34,739 bases of DNA from Paracoccaceae bacterium. GTDB lineage: Bacteria > Pseudomonadota > Alphaproteobacteria > Rhodobacterales > Rhodobacteraceae. Both the position numbers and the translations under genes were made by a program. The notes beneath the pieces are model-generated. The model made no database searches and was not told where the DNA came from. It was given only the letters and a program-made list of their open reading frames with translations. Location of the stretch: positions 1-34,739 of the forward strand of contig JAKIUB010000026.1 in the NCBI GenBank assembly GCA_021647745.1, written 5' to 3'. Of this stretch, positions 1 through 8,287 are shown one piece after another (position 1 is the first letter of the stretch; each line of letters opens with the position of its first letter).

Positions 1-95
1 GGCAAAAGGTAATTGCGGCCAAAACCGTTTTTGACCTTAACCACATCACCCATTTGGCCAAGTTTGGCCACGCGTTCAAGAAGAACTACTTCCAT
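1..95 (-). CDS. rplI: 50S ribosomal protein L9, N-terminal part
   Basis: The reverse strand starts at an ATG at 95 and reads MEVVLLERVAKLGQMGDVV, followed by a KNGFGRNYL stretch. This is the characteristic N-terminal domain of ribosomal protein L9, which binds 23S rRNA near the L1 stalk base. Only about 31 codons lie in the window; the gene runs off the left edge. A GGAGA ribosome binding site sits just upstream. It is the third gene of the usual rpsF-rpsR-rplI order, 10 nt after rpsR. The identification is firm despite truncation by the window edge. Confidence 0.93.
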   Translation of the reverse strand, partial: MEVVLLERVAKLGQMGDVVKVKNGFGRNYLL

Positions 96-105
96 GGTAT
101 CTCTC

Positions 106-333
106 CTATTTCACAGCGTAGGGCAGCAGGGCCACAAAACGTGCGCGTTTGATGGCTTTAGCCAGCTCGCGCTGTTTTTTGGCCGATACGGCGGTGATAC
201 GGGAAGGCACAATTTTGCCACGCTCTGAAATGTAGCGTTGCAGCAACTTCACGTCTTTATAGTCGATTTTCGGGGCGTTATCGCCCGAGAATGGACAAGT
301 CTTGCGACGGCGAAAAAATGGTTTATCAGCCAT
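106..333 (-). CDS. rpsR: 30S ribosomal protein S18
   Basis: This 75-residue basic protein is a full-length bacterial S18, a component of the 30S platform that binds 16S rRNA next to S6. The N-terminal FFRRRKTCPF motif, the IDYKDVKLLQRYISERGKI core and the KAIKRARFVALLPY C-terminus are diagnostic. The gene lies 16 nt downstream of rpsF and 10 nt upstream of rplI on the same strand, so the three are almost certainly co-transcribed. Nothing looks unusual. Confidence 0.97.
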   Translation of the reverse strand: MADKPFFRRRKTCPFSGDNAPKIDYKDVKLLQRYISERGKIVPSRITAVSAKKQRELAKAIKRARFVALLPYAVK

Positions 334-349
334 AAGTTAGGTCCTTTCT

Positions 350-712
350 CTAATCGCGGCGCGGACGGCGCGGGCGCTCGTCACGGCTGTTTTTGGCTTG
401 CACAACGGCCGATGGGCCTTCTTCGTGGGCGTCTACCTTAATGGTAAGCACGCGCATCACATCGTCATGCAGACGGGCAAGGCGCTCCATTTCCTGAACG
501 GCGGCGCTTGGCGCATCCGATTTCAGAAAAGCATAGTGGCCTTTGCGGTTTTTATTGATCTTGTAGGCCATGGTTTTCAGGCCCCAGTATTCGCTGTCAA
601 CGACTGTGCCGCCATTGTCAGTCAAGATACCGCCGAAATGCTCGACCAGAGCCTCGGCTTGCGTGTTGGAAAGATCCTGACGCGCGATCATAACATGCTC
701 ATAAAGAGCCAT
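350..712 (-). CDS. rpsF: 30S ribosomal protein S6
   Basis: This 120-residue protein reads MALYEHVMIARQDLSNTQAE at the start. It has the S6 ferredoxin-like core (YWGLKTMAYKINKNRKGHY) and a charged, arginine-rich tail ending PRRPRRD. S6 pairs with S18 on the 30S platform. An upstream in-frame ATG at 727 exists, but the AAGGAA ribosome binding site lies between the two starts and points to the ATG at 712, which also gives the normal family N-terminus. It is first in the rpsF-rpsR-rplI operon. The roughly 240 nt upstream, shared with the divergent transporter gene, must hold its promoter; I see no convincing -35/-10 pair there. Confidence 0.96.
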   Translation of the reverse strand: MALYEHVMIARQDLSNTQAEALVEHFGGILTDNGGTVVDSEYWGLKTMAYKINKNRKGHYAFLKSDAPSAAVQEMERLARLHDDVMRVLTIKVDAHEEGPSAVVQAKNSRDERPRRPRRD

Positions 713-950
713 ATCATATTCCTTCATTCAAGCGTGCTTCAAAATGCGGCGGTTATAATCCCCCATCCGCATACGAGAGGCATCCGCGATAAGTGAGTGC
801 GGGGGATTGGCTGCTTATAGCGGCGTGTCACGGGATTGCAAGGGGGGCTGGCGATTTGAAAGCCCCAATTTGTCGCGTTTACCGGGGGAGAGTTTACTTT
901 ATATTGGGTAGCCACGGCGCTATCGTTTCATACGCAAATCCGGAGCCAAC

Positions 951-1646
951 ATGCATACGATCAAAGAAACCCATTTTGTGACCCGTATCGGCTGGTTGCG
1001 CGCCGCCGTGATGGGGGCCAATGACGGCATTGTATCCACCGCGAGCCTGATTATCGGCGTGGCGGCAGCCGGCACCGAGCAGCACCAGATATTGCTGGCC
1101 GGCCTTGCAGGGCTGATCGCGGGGGCGATGTCTATGGCGGCGGGGGAATATGTGTCGGTTTCATCGCAATCGGATTCCGAAACCGCAGATCTGAACCGCG
1201 AGAAACGGGAGCTTCTGGAAGACCCCGAGGCCGAGCTGGAAGAACTGGCCGATATTTACCGCGCCCGCGGCCTCACGCCCGGGCTGGCGCTGGAGGTGGC
1301 AACGCAGCTTACGGATTATGATGCCCTTGAAGCCCACGCACGCGACGAGCTTGGCATTACCGATCTCTCCAAAGCCCGCCCCGTACAGGCGGCGCTGGCT
1401 TCTGCGGCCACGTTTTCCGCCGGGGCGGGCCTGCCGCTGGCCGCTGTTATTTTTGCGCCGCTAGAGAGCATCATTTGGCTCACCACCGTGGCCTCGCTGT
1501 TGGTGCTGGGTATACTCGGGTTTGTTTCGGCCAAAGCGGGCGGTGCGCCGGTGCTGAAGGCAGTGCTGCGGGTAGTGCTATGGGGGAGTGCCGCGATGGC
1601 TGCTACCGCGCTGGTCGGGCGGATATTCGGGGCGGTGATTGCCTGA
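951..1646 (+). CDS. VIT1/CCC1 family Fe2+/Mn2+ transporter
   Basis: This 231-residue membrane protein matches the VIT1/CCC1 family, which moves iron or manganese across membranes by proton exchange. The first helix carries the family's RAAVMGANDGIVSTASLIIG signature. The second segment (GLIAGAMSMAAGEYVSVSSQ) precedes a charged acidic loop (residues about 75-110, rich in Glu and Arg) corresponding to the cytoplasmic metal-binding helices of the family. Hydrophobic C-terminal segments follow, giving about five membrane passes. A GGAG site (CCGGAG) precedes the ATG. It is divergent from rpsF and separated from fabD by 186 nt, so it is probably its own unit. Whether iron or manganese is the substrate cannot be told from sequence. 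Confidence 0.88.
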   Translation: MHTIKETHFVTRIGWLRAAVMGANDGIVSTASLIIGVAAAGTEQHQILLAGLAGLIAGAMSMAAGEYVSVSSQSDSETADLNREKRELLEDPEAELEELADIYRARGLTPGLALEVATQLTDYDALEAHARDELGITDLSKARPVQAALASAATFSAGAGLPLAAVIFAPLESIIWLTTVASLLVLGILGFVSAKAGGAPVLKAVLRVVLWGSAAMAATALVGRIFGAVIA

Positions 1647-1769
1647 AAACGAAACCCGGAAACAGCTGCGGCTATTGGTGTGATGTGGTGGTAAGAAAGC
1701 CGGAAGCCCGAAATATTGGCAATATCGCTAAATCGGGAGATTCAGTCTGTAAATGACCTCGGGAACCGC

Positions 1770-1809
1770 CTATAGTTTTACAAGGCAGAAGCAAGGTGAA
1801 CTATAGTTT
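1770..1809 (+). repeat. Direct repeat CTATAGTTT upstream of fabD
   Basis: The 9-mer CTATAGTTT occurs at 1770-1778 and again at 1801-1809, with a 31-bp start-to-start distance (close to three helical turns), in the short leader just before fabD. Each copy contains TATAGT, which resembles a -10 box. A TTTACA at 1777-1782 sits 19 bp before the second TATAGT. The pair could be a regulator site or a tandem promoter; the sequence does not decide between them. Confidence 0.45.
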
Positions 1810-1832
1810 CGCAGAGCAAACACGAGGCAAGC

Positions 1833-2765
1833 ATGACAAAAGCATTTATATTTCCGGGACAGGGCGCGCAATCCATTGGTATGGGCAAGGCGCTGGCCGA
1901 GGCTTATCCGGCTGCAAAAGCAGTGTTTGACGAGGTGGACGAGGCGCTGGGTGAAAAACTCTCGGCGCTGGTCTGGGAGGGGGATATAGAAAAACTGACC
2001 CTGACCGAAAATGCACAACCGGCCCTGATGGCAACCTCTCTGGCAGCTATGGCGGCTTTGAGTGCCGAAGGGGTTATGGTCGAGGATGCCGCCTATGTGG
2101 CGGGGCACTCATTGGGCGAATACTCGGCGCTTTGTGCTGCCGGTGCGCTGACGCTTTCCGATACCGCGCGGTTGCTGCGCCTTCGCGGCAAGGCGATGCA
2201 GGCCGCGACGCCGGTCGGGGTGGGCGCGATGGCGGCGATTCTGGGGCTGGATTTTGCGGCTGTGCAGGCCGTGGCCGCAGAGGCCGCTCAAGGTGAAGTT
2301 TGCACGGCTGCCAATGATAACGACCCCGGGCAGGTGGTGATTTCGGGCCATAAGGCTGCGGTCGAGCGTGCGGCGGTTTTGGCCAAGACTGCCGGTGCCA
2401 AGCGGGCGGTAATGCTGCCGGTGAGTGCGCCTTTTCATTGCAGCCTGATGCAACCGGCTGCCGAAGCGATGGCCGAGGCGCTAAGCCATGTCGATATCGA
2501 GACCCCGAAGGTGCCGCTGGTCGCCAATGTGACCGCTGATGTGGTGCGCTCTCCGATGCTGATCCGCAACTTGTTGGTGGAACAGGTGACGGGGTCGGTG
2601 CGCTGGCGGGAGTCGGTTTTGTTTATGGCGGCGCAAGGGGTGGATGAAATGATCGAGGTCGGGGCTGGCAAGGCGCTGAGCGGTATGGTGCGGCGGATTG
2701 ATCGCTCGATTATGGTGGGCAATGTCGGGGATCCGGATAGCTTGGCGAAGTTTTTGGCTGGCTGA
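1833..2765 (+). CDS. fabD: Malonyl-CoA:ACP transacylase
   Basis: FabD transfers malonyl from CoA to acyl carrier protein, making the two-carbon donor of type II fatty acid synthesis in the cytoplasm. The 310-residue protein starts with the FPGQGAQ oxyanion motif. It carries the nucleophile elbow GHSLGEYSAL (Ser93) and the catalytic His in SAPFHCSLM (His202), and ends with the VGAGKALSGMVRRI segment typical of the family. Length is normal. It is followed 62 nt later by fabG in the same direction, with acpP and fabF further downstream, so this is a standard fab cluster interrupted by the OmpA-like gene. The start is the ATG just before TKAFIFPGQG, with no upstream alternative needed. Confidence 0.97.
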   Translation: MTKAFIFPGQGAQSIGMGKALAEAYPAAKAVFDEVDEALGEKLSALVWEGDIEKLTLTENAQPALMATSLAAMAALSAEGVMVEDAAYVAGHSLGEYSALCAAGALTLSDTARLLRLRGKAMQAATPVGVGAMAAILGLDFAAVQAVAAEAAQGEVCTAANDNDPGQVVISGHKAAVERAAVLAKTAGAKRAVMLPVSAPFHCSLMQPAAEAMAEALSHVDIETPKVPLVANVTADVVRSPMLIRNLLVEQVTGSVRWRESVLFMAAQGVDEMIEVGAGKALSGMVRRIDRSIMVGNVGDPDSLAKFLAG

Positions 2766-2827
2766 TCCGGTATTTGGCTGTAATGATGGCGGGGTGGAAC
2801 CCCTCCCTATATAAGAGAGATATATAA

Positions 2828-3565
2828 ATGTTTGATTTAACAGGAAAAACAGCATTGGTAACTGGTGCTTCGGGCGGTATTGGCGGTGCGATTGCCAAGG
2901 CTCTACATGAGGCTGGGGCCGTGGTGGCTCTTTCCGGTACGCGGGTTGATCCGCTGAACGAGCTGGCGGCCAGTTTGGGCGAGCGCGCCCATGTGGTGCC
3001 GTGTAATCTGAGCGACCGCGAGGCGGTAAAAGGCCTGCCCAAGGCGGCGATCGAGGCCATGGGGGGGCTGGATATTCTGGTGAATAATGCCGGTGTAACG
3101 AAAGATAACCTGTTCATGCGCCTCAAGGACGAGGAGTGGGACACGGTGCTGGAGATCAACCTGACGTCGACCATGATGCTGATGCGCGCCGTGATGCGCC
3201 CGATGATGAAGGCGCGCGCGGGGCGGATTATCAATATTTCTTCGATTGTTGGCGTGACGGGCAATCCCGGACAGGCCAATTATGCGGCCTCCAAGGCCGG
3301 TGTGATTGGCATGGGGAAATCTGTGGCGCAGGAGGTGGCATCGCGCGGTATAACCGTGAATGCGATTGCGCCCGGGTTTATTACTACCGCGATGACAGAT
3401 GTGCTGACGGATGAGCAAAAAACCGCGCTGCTGGCGGGCGTGCCGATGGGGCGGATGGGAACATCGGCAGAGATTGCAGCCGCCGCGCTTTATTTAGCGA
3501 GTGACGAGGCGGGCTATGTGACGGGGCAGACGCTGCACGTTAATGGTGGCATGGCGATGTTTTGA
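2828..3565 (+). CDS. fabG: 3-oxoacyl-ACP reductase
   Basis: FabG reduces 3-ketoacyl-ACP to 3-hydroxyacyl-ACP with NADPH in the fatty acid elongation cycle. The 245-residue protein is a classical short-chain dehydrogenase: nucleotide-binding GASGGIG at residues 13-19, NNAG at 86-89, catalytic Ser139 in NISSIVG, and Tyr152/Lys156 in NYAASKAG. The C-terminal GYVTGQTLHVNGGMAMF is the FabG-specific ending rather than that of a generic dehydrogenase. The short leader after fabD has an AT-rich stretch and an AGAGAG-type ribosome binding site. It is co-directional with fabD and probably co-transcribed. Confidence 0.97.
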   Translation: MFDLTGKTALVTGASGGIGGAIAKALHEAGAVVALSGTRVDPLNELAASLGERAHVVPCNLSDREAVKGLPKAAIEAMGGLDILVNNAGVTKDNLFMRLKDEEWDTVLEINLTSTMMLMRAVMRPMMKARAGRIINISSIVGVTGNPGQANYAASKAGVIGMGKSVAQEVASRGITVNAIAPGFITTAMTDVLTDEQKTALLAGVPMGRMGTSAEIAAAALYLASDEAGYVTGQTLHVNGGMAMF

Positions 3566-3620
3566 TCCCGGGGTTGTGTTACGCTTTCGGCCCATCTGCC
3601 ATGCTCTTTAGTTAATTATG

Positions 3621-3648
3621 TTGCGTCAAGCCCTAAGGTTGTTATGCT
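3621..3648 (+). promoter_or_regulatory. Candidate sigma-70 promoter of the PstS/OmpA gene
   Basis: TTGCGT (3621-3626) and TATGCT (3643-3648) are separated by 16 bp. They lie 36 nt upstream of the start of the OmpA-like gene, in a leader noticeably more AT-rich than the flanking coding sequence. The -10 fits well and the -35 matches the first four positions. This suggests the gene is transcribed separately from fabG. Confidence 0.5.
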
Positions 3649-3683
3649 TTCTGGGCATTCTAATCTACTGGGAGTAATTAACT

Positions 3684-5315
3684 ATGATTGTAGAAACAGT
3701 TTCGTCGGTCATCCCTTTTTGTAAAGTTGTTGTACAAAAATTAGCGCTTCCTTTGGTTGTGCTGGGATCATCCTTTGTTGCGAATACAGCGGCGGCGCAG
3801 GAGCGCCCGACTGTAACGCTGTCTTCCATTGGGGGCGAGGTTGAACTTACGGGAGAGCTTAAAGAAATTCGAGACGGGCTTTATTTTGTAGAAGTGCAAT
3901 CTCTCGGGGTTATTCAGGTAAAAATTGATCAGGTTATCTGTGTGGCTGGTTGTGAGTGGCTGAATCCGGTGGATCCGAATTTTGGTATTTATGGCTCACG
4001 CACGGTGGGCACTACACTTATTCCGAACCTGCTGCGCGGGTATGCAAAATCGGTGGGCGCGAGTTATGAACTGCTGGAAACAGAGGATGCGGCGGAGCGT
4101 GTGGTTATCCTGACAAATCCGGATGGCTCTGTTCGGGCGGAAATTGACCTTCAGGCGCGCGGCTCCGGAAGCGCGTTTACGGCGCTGGCGGATGGCAGTG
4201 CGGATATCGGTGTTGCGGATCGCCGAATGAAAGATAGTGACGTTGCAAAGCTTGCGGCGGTAGGGTTGCCGGACTTGCGCAACACAGATGGTGAAACGGT
4301 GCTGGGTGTTGATGGAATCGTTATGATCACCCACCCGGATAACCCCGTGCGCAACCTGTCCTCTTTGGAAATTGCAAAGATTTGGGCCGGGGAAACCACC
4401 AACTGGCTGGAACTTGGCGGCGGTAATGTTCCGATTACCGTGAACTCGTTTGGTGAGGGTTCTGGTGATCGTGCGGTGATGATGGATGCGCTGGTGCGCC
4501 CCAACGGGCGTGATGAAGCGGCGGATGTGGTGCGGTGGAGCGCCTATCAGGACATGGTGGATGCGGTGATGGCGGATCGTGGCGGCATTGGCTTTGTGGG
4601 GCGCTGGCTGGCGCGCACCAATGATGTGAACCTGCTAACCATCCGCGAGAGCTGTGGGCTGCTGTCTCCGCCCACTGATTTCCGCATGAAAATAGAAGGG
4701 TATGCCCTTTCTCGCCGCCTGTATGCCTATACGCGGCCAGAGGCGCTCAACCCTGAAGCACAGGCCTTTTTGGACTGGACGCTGACAAAAGAAGCACAGA
4801 TATTTGTGAAGGAAAGCAACTTTATTGACCGTGATCTTGAGCGGATGCGCCTTGAAGATATGGGCATGATGCTCATTCATACGGCAGCGGTGGAGCCTGA
4901 TTTCAACGGGCCGCAATACTCGGATATGATGCGCGAGCTGCGTGCGGCTGACCGGTTGAGTATTTCCTTTCGCTTTAACCTCGGATCGAGCAATTTGGAT
5001 GTCGAGTCTATCCGTAACATCCAGGAGCTTGCCACCCGCATGGATGAGGGCGAATTTGAAGGGCTTGAGGTTTTGCTAGTCGGGTTTGCGGATTCGATAG
5101 GCAATCGGGTGCGCAACACAGGATTGGCGCAAAGCCGGGCCAATGCGGTGCGGGGAATTTTAACGCAAACCTTGCTGCCTCAAACAGTAAACGAGCTTCG
5201 GCTGATTCCGCTAAGCTATGGGGAGCTTCTGCCGCTGTCGTGTAATGATGAAGAGGTAGGGCGGGCCAGAAACCGGCGTGTGGAAGTGTGGCTGCGCTTG
5301 CCCGATGGTAGGTGA
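3684..5315 (+). CDS. Secreted PstS-like substrate-binding / OmpA fusion protein
   Basis: The 543-residue protein joins two known modules. After a long N-terminal region with a hydrophobic core (about residues 18-36) and an AAAQ cleavage-like site near residue 39, a PBP-like phosphate-binding domain spans about residues 90-400. Its recognisable segments are GSRTVGTTLIPNLLRGYA, ARGSGSAFTALADGSADIGV, the VNSFGEGSGDR loop and AYTRPEA. A C-terminal OmpA/peptidoglycan-binding domain (about 430-540) follows: NLGSSNLDVESI, LLVGFADSIGNRVRN, LAQSRANAVRGIL, RNRRVEVWL. The protein is therefore likely periplasmic, anchored to peptidoglycan, and presenting a solute-binding domain. A GGGAG site precedes the ATG. 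No ABC transporter genes are nearby, so its ligand and partner are unknown. It interrupts an otherwise fatty-acid gene cluster. Confidence 0.85.
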   Translation: MIVETVSSVIPFCKVVVQKLALPLVVLGSSFVANTAAAQERPTVTLSSIGGEVELTGELKEIRDGLYFVEVQSLGVIQVKIDQVICVAGCEWLNPVDPNFGIYGSRTVGTTLIPNLLRGYAKSVGASYELLETEDAAERVVILTNPDGSVRAEIDLQARGSGSAFTALADGSADIGVADRRMKDSDVAKLAAVGLPDLRNTDGETVLGVDGIVMITHPDNPVRNLSSLEIAKIWAGETTNWLELGGGNVPITVNSFGEGSGDRAVMMDALVRPNGRDEAADVVRWSAYQDMVDAVMADRGGIGFVGRWLARTNDVNLLTIRESCGLLSPPTDFRMKIEGYALSRRLYAYTRPEALNPEAQAFLDWTLTKEAQIFVKESNFIDRDLERMRLEDMGMMLIHTAAVEPDFNGPQYSDMMRELRAADRLSISFRFNLGSSNLDVESIRNIQELATRMDEGEFEGLEVLLVGFADSIGNRVRNTGLAQSRANAVRGILTQTLLPQTVNELRLIPLSYGELLPLSCNDEEVGRARNRRVEVWLRLPDGR

Positions 5316-5621
5316 ACTAGGTTTTTTTTATTAGTAGGGCATCATAGAGCTGGGCCTCGGGGGCATTTTTGCCCCCTCCGCTGTGCGTGTGCAGGCAATG
5401 TGCAGGTAAATAGTGGCCACGGTCATAATATTAGATTTGTTGAGTGCTTGAAATTCGAAAAATACTTGCCAACTTGTCAGAGTATGCTATAGCCCCCATC
5501 AGGATTTACCGGAGGCGCTGCCTTGCGGGCGGATTTTGTTTTCTATCGGAAGATTTGGCCGCAAGCCAATGATCCCTTATAACCCGAGCGGCTTATCGCT
5601 CACTTGCAAAAGGATAAAACC
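5316..5621 (+). other. Intergenic region between OmpA-like gene and acpP
   Basis: No gene is seen in these 306 nt. A run of eight T lies just after the OmpA-like stop codon without an obvious stem before it. A perfect hairpin, GGGGGCA-TTTT-TGCCCCC, occupies 5359-5376; it lacks a trailing T-tract, so it is only a possible transcription terminator or RNA-stabilising element. The remainder is an AT-rich leader containing the candidate acpP promoter and, just before the gene, an AAAGGA ribosome binding site. Confidence 0.6.
5466..5493 (+). promoter_or_regulatory. Candidate acpP promoter
   Basis: TTGCCA (5466-5471) and TATAGC (5488-5493) are separated by 16 bp. They would give a leader of roughly 120 nt before acpP. 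The element lies in an AT-rich patch and fits the sigma-70 consensus reasonably. A dedicated promoter is expected because acyl carrier protein is needed in very high amounts, and the gene is also closed by its own terminator. Confidence 0.55.
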
Positions 5622-5855
5622 ATGAGCGACATTTCAGATCGCCTGAAAAAAATTGTAGTCGAGCATCTCAGTGTAGAAGAAGACAAAGTTGTTGAATCTG
5701 CTTCTTTCATAGATGATCTGGGCGCTGACAGCCTTGATACTGTTGAGCTGGTTATGGCCTTTGAAGAGGAATTCGGCATCGAAATCCCTGACGATGCTGC
5801 CGAAAATATCCAGAGTTTTGGCGATGCGGTCAAATACATCACCGAAAATACCTGA
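5622..5855 (+). CDS. acpP: Acyl carrier protein
   Basis: This 77-residue acidic protein is the carrier of growing acyl chains in type II fatty acid synthesis. The phosphopantetheine attachment serine is Ser37 in the invariant GADSLDTVELVMAFEEEFG motif. It has the standard AcpP length and helix pattern, ending SFGDAVKYI. A longer in-frame reading from a TTG at 5604 is rejected because the AAAGGA ribosome binding site lies inside it and points to the ATG at 5622. Its own promoter upstream and a strong terminator immediately downstream indicate a monocistronic transcript, although fabF follows in the same direction. Confidence 0.98.
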   Translation: MSDISDRLKKIVVEHLSVEEDKVVESASFIDDLGADSLDTVELVMAFEEEFGIEIPDDAAENIQSFGDAVKYITENT

Positions 5856-5877
5856 TTTTCCGGTTTTTGATGTTAAG

Positions 5878-5909
5878 CAGCATCCAGCGTGGCTGGGTGC
5901 TGTTTTTTT
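5878..5909 (+). terminator. Rho-independent terminator of acpP
   Basis: An 11-bp stem (CAGCATCCAGC at 5878-5888 with GCTGGGTGCTG at 5892-5902, one T-G wobble) with a GTG loop is followed directly by seven T. It lies 22 nt after the acpP stop codon. This is a textbook intrinsic terminator and separates acpP from fabF. Confidence 0.9.
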
Positions 5910-5991
5910 ATGAAGAACAGGTGCCGAATGCTAAATCGTTTTTTGGCGCGATATCAGCTGGCGAGATCGAGATGCGCTGATCGAGAACCTC

Positions 5992-6021
5992 TTGCCCTTG
6001 GATATCGGACTGGGGTAAACT
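5992..6021 (+). promoter_or_regulatory. Candidate fabF promoter
   Basis: TTGCCC (5992-5997) and TAAACT (6016-6021) are separated by 18 bp, upstream of fabF and downstream of the acpP terminator, so a promoter is required somewhere here. The -10 lies in a small palindrome, TGGGGTAAACTCCCCA, that could be an operator. A GAGGG site then precedes the fabF ATG. Confidence 0.45.
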
Positions 6022-6052
6022 CCCCATAATTGAATTTATCGAGGGCAAAAAT

Positions 6053-7312
6053 ATGCGTCGAGTAGTTGTGACCGGCTTGGGAATGGTTAGCCCCTTGGCG
6101 GACGGGGTGGAAGAAACGTGGAAGCGTCTGCTGGCGGGGCAATCCGGCGCAGGGCCGATCACCCATTTTGATACTGAAGGTTATGCCGCCACCTATGCGT
6201 GTGAAGTGCCCTATGGTGACGGGGCAGACGGCACCTTTAATCCCGACAATTACATGGCCCCGAAAGACCAGCGCAAGGTGGATACTTTTATTCTGTTTGC
6301 CATGGCTGCGGCGCAGCAGGCGGTAGAAGATTCCGGCTGGGTGGCAGAGGGTGAAGAGGCGCAGTTTCGCACGGGTGTAATGATCGGTTCGGGAATCGGT
6401 GGGCTAAGCCTGATCGAAAAAACCACGCGATTGCTGGCTGAAAAAGGGCCACGGCGGGTGTCGCCGTTTTTCATTCCCGGCTCGCTGATCAATCTTTGTT
6501 CGGGGCAGGTTTCCATTCGCTATGGTTTCAAGGGGCCAAATCACTCGGTGGTTACGGCCTGTTCTACTGGCGCCCATGCCATAGGTGATGCGGCGCGCCT
6601 GATTATGCTGGATGACGCCGATGTCATGGTAGCAGGCGGAGCAGAGGCGGCGATTTGTGGTATAGGCATTGCCGGGTTTAGTGCAATGAAAGCGCTTTCT
6701 ACCAAGCGCACCGATGACCCGACCAAGGCCAGCCGCCCCTATGATGCGGATCGTGACGGCTTTGTAATGGGTGAGGGTGCCGGGGTTGTTGTGCTTGAGG
6801 AGCTGGAACATGCGCGCGCGCGTGGTGCCACGATTTATGCCGAGGTCGTCGGTTACGGGCTTTCGGGGGATGCTTACCATATTACCGCACCTTCGCCTGA
6901 TGGCGATGGCGGGTATCGTTCTATGAAAATGGCGCTGAAGCGGGCAGATCTGAAGCCCGGGGATGTCGATTATGTCAACGCCCACGGGACATCAACCATG
7001 GCTGACACGATCGAGCTGGGGGCGGTAACCCGCCTGCTTGGCGAGGATAGCACAGTAACAATGTCTTCCACCAAATCCTCGATCGGGCATTTGCTCGGGG
7101 CGGCTGGCGCGGTCGAATCTATTTTTTCCATCTTGGCGATCCGCGACCAGATCGCGCCGCCGACGATCAACCTTGATAACCCCGATGTCGACAGCCCGCT
7201 TGACCTTGCCCCGAACAAGGCCGTGAAGCGCAAAATCGATGTGGCGCTAAGCAATTCTTTTGGCTTTGGCGGTACCAATGCGTCGGTAATTTTCAAGAAG
7301 GTGGATGACTAG
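6053..7312 (+). CDS. fabF: 3-oxoacyl-ACP synthase II
   Basis: FabF condenses malonyl-ACP with acyl-ACP in fatty acid elongation and is important for unsaturated chains. The 419-residue protein shows the thiolase fold with the Cys-His-His triad: Cys170 in VTACSTGAHAIG, His311 in NAHGTSTMADTIE and His346 in SSIGHLLGAAG. The GFVMGEGAGVVVLE and SNSFGFGGTNAS motifs complete the family signature. It follows acpP after a terminator and probably has its own promoter. Its stop codon is directly abutted by the start of mltG, indicating an operon. Normal length, no anomalies. Confidence 0.97.
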   Translation: MRRVVVTGLGMVSPLADGVEETWKRLLAGQSGAGPITHFDTEGYAATYACEVPYGDGADGTFNPDNYMAPKDQRKVDTFILFAMAAAQQAVEDSGWVAEGEEAQFRTGVMIGSGIGGLSLIEKTTRLLAEKGPRRVSPFFIPGSLINLCSGQVSIRYGFKGPNHSVVTACSTGAHAIGDAARLIMLDDADVMVAGGAEAAICGIGIAGFSAMKALSTKRTDDPTKASRPYDADRDGFVMGEGAGVVVLEELEHARARGATIYAEVVGYGLSGDAYHITAPSPDGDGGYRSMKMALKRADLKPGDVDYVNAHGTSTMADTIELGAVTRLLGEDSTVTMSSTKSSIGHLLGAAGAVESIFSILAIRDQIAPPTINLDNPDVDSPLDLAPNKAVKRKIDVALSNSFGFGGTNASVIFKKVDD

Positions 7313-8287
7313 ATGCGCAAAGCTATAGCCGCGAACGCGCTAACATTTATTATATTGGCGCTGGTCGGTTTGGGTGCGGTTATCGGCTGGGGGCGTGCGC
7401 AGTTTTATGCGCCGGGACCTCTGGCAGAGCCTGTTTTTATCGAGGTAGCGCAAGGGGATACCTTGAACAAGGTAACACCGAAGCTTGTTGAAAGCGGGGC
7501 GGTTGATGACCCGCAGATATTCCGGCTCGGGGCGCGTTATACCGAGTTGGGAAGCCAGCTCAAGTTTGGCGAATACGAAATTCCGGCCGGGGCGAGCATG
7601 TTTGATGTGCTGACGATTCTGGCCTCCGGCCGCTCTGTGCAATATAAGGTGACGGCTCCGGAAGGGCTGACAAGCTTCGAGATTGTGCAATTGCTGCTGG
7701 CTAGCGAGGAGCTGACTGGTGAAATTGCCGATATCCCGCCGGAAGGTGCGCTGGCACCCGATACATACCTTTTTGGACGGGGGGCGACACGGGCGTCTAT
7801 CATCGAGGATATGACAGAAGCGCAGGCAAAAATACTGGAAAATGCCTGGGCATTGCGGGCAACAGACCTGCCGATTGAAACTCCAGAAGAATTGCTGATT
7901 TTGGCTTCGATTATTGAAAAAGAAACCGGCCAACCCGATGAGCGTGGACTGGTGGCGGGGGTGTTTGTTAACCGGTTGCGCCAAGGCATGCGCCTGCAAA
8001 CCGATCCTACGGTGATATATGGCATCACGCTGGGGCGGGAGATATTGGGGCGTGGGCTGCGAGTGAGCGAGCTGCGCGCCGAAACCCCTTATAATACCTA
8101 TGTAATTCCTGCACTGCCGCCAACACCGATTGCCAACCCCGGTAAGGCCTCTATCGAGGCAGCGGCGAATCCCGACCCTACGGATTATATCTTTTTTGTG
8201 GCGGATGGCACGGGTGGCCACGCTTTTGCGGTGACTCTGGACGAGCATAACCGGAATGTAGCTAAGTGGCGGGCATTGGGAAATTAG
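7313..8287 (+). CDS. mltG: Endolytic peptidoglycan transglycosylase MltG
   Basis: MltG is an inner-membrane lytic transglycosylase that cuts nascent glycan strands and so limits their length. The 324-residue protein (YceG-like family) has one N-terminal membrane helix (about residues 8-27), a LysM-like region (VAQGDTLNKVTPKLVESGA), and the catalytic domain with LILASIIEKETG (catalytic Glu202). Next come FVNRLRQGMRLQTDPTVIYG and the C-terminal YNTYVIPALPPTPIANPG signature. The start ATG follows the fabF stop with no gap, so the two are translationally adjacent. It is the last housekeeping gene before the GTA cluster. Older annotations of this family read 'aminodeoxychorismate lyase', which is a misnomer. 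Confidence 0.95.
   Translation: MRKAIAANALTFIILALVGLGAVIGWGRAQFYAPGPLAEPVFIEVAQGDTLNKVTPKLVESGAVDDPQIFRLGARYTELGSQLKFGEYEIPAGASMFDVLTILASGRSVQYKVTAPEGLTSFEIVQLLLASEELTGEIADIPPEGALAPDTYLFGRGATRASIIEDMTEAQAKILENAWALRATDLPIETPEELLILASIIEKETGQPDERGLVAGVFVNRLRQGMRLQTDPTVIYGITLGREILGRGLRVSELRAETPYNTYVIPALPPTPIANPGKASIEAAANPDPTDYIFFVADGTGGHAFAVTLDEHNRNVAKWRALGN

Noticed and set aside
5359..5376. GGGGGCA/TGCCCCC hairpin as a definite terminator
   Set aside because: The stem is perfect but has no T-tract after it; kept only as a possible element in the intergenic entry.
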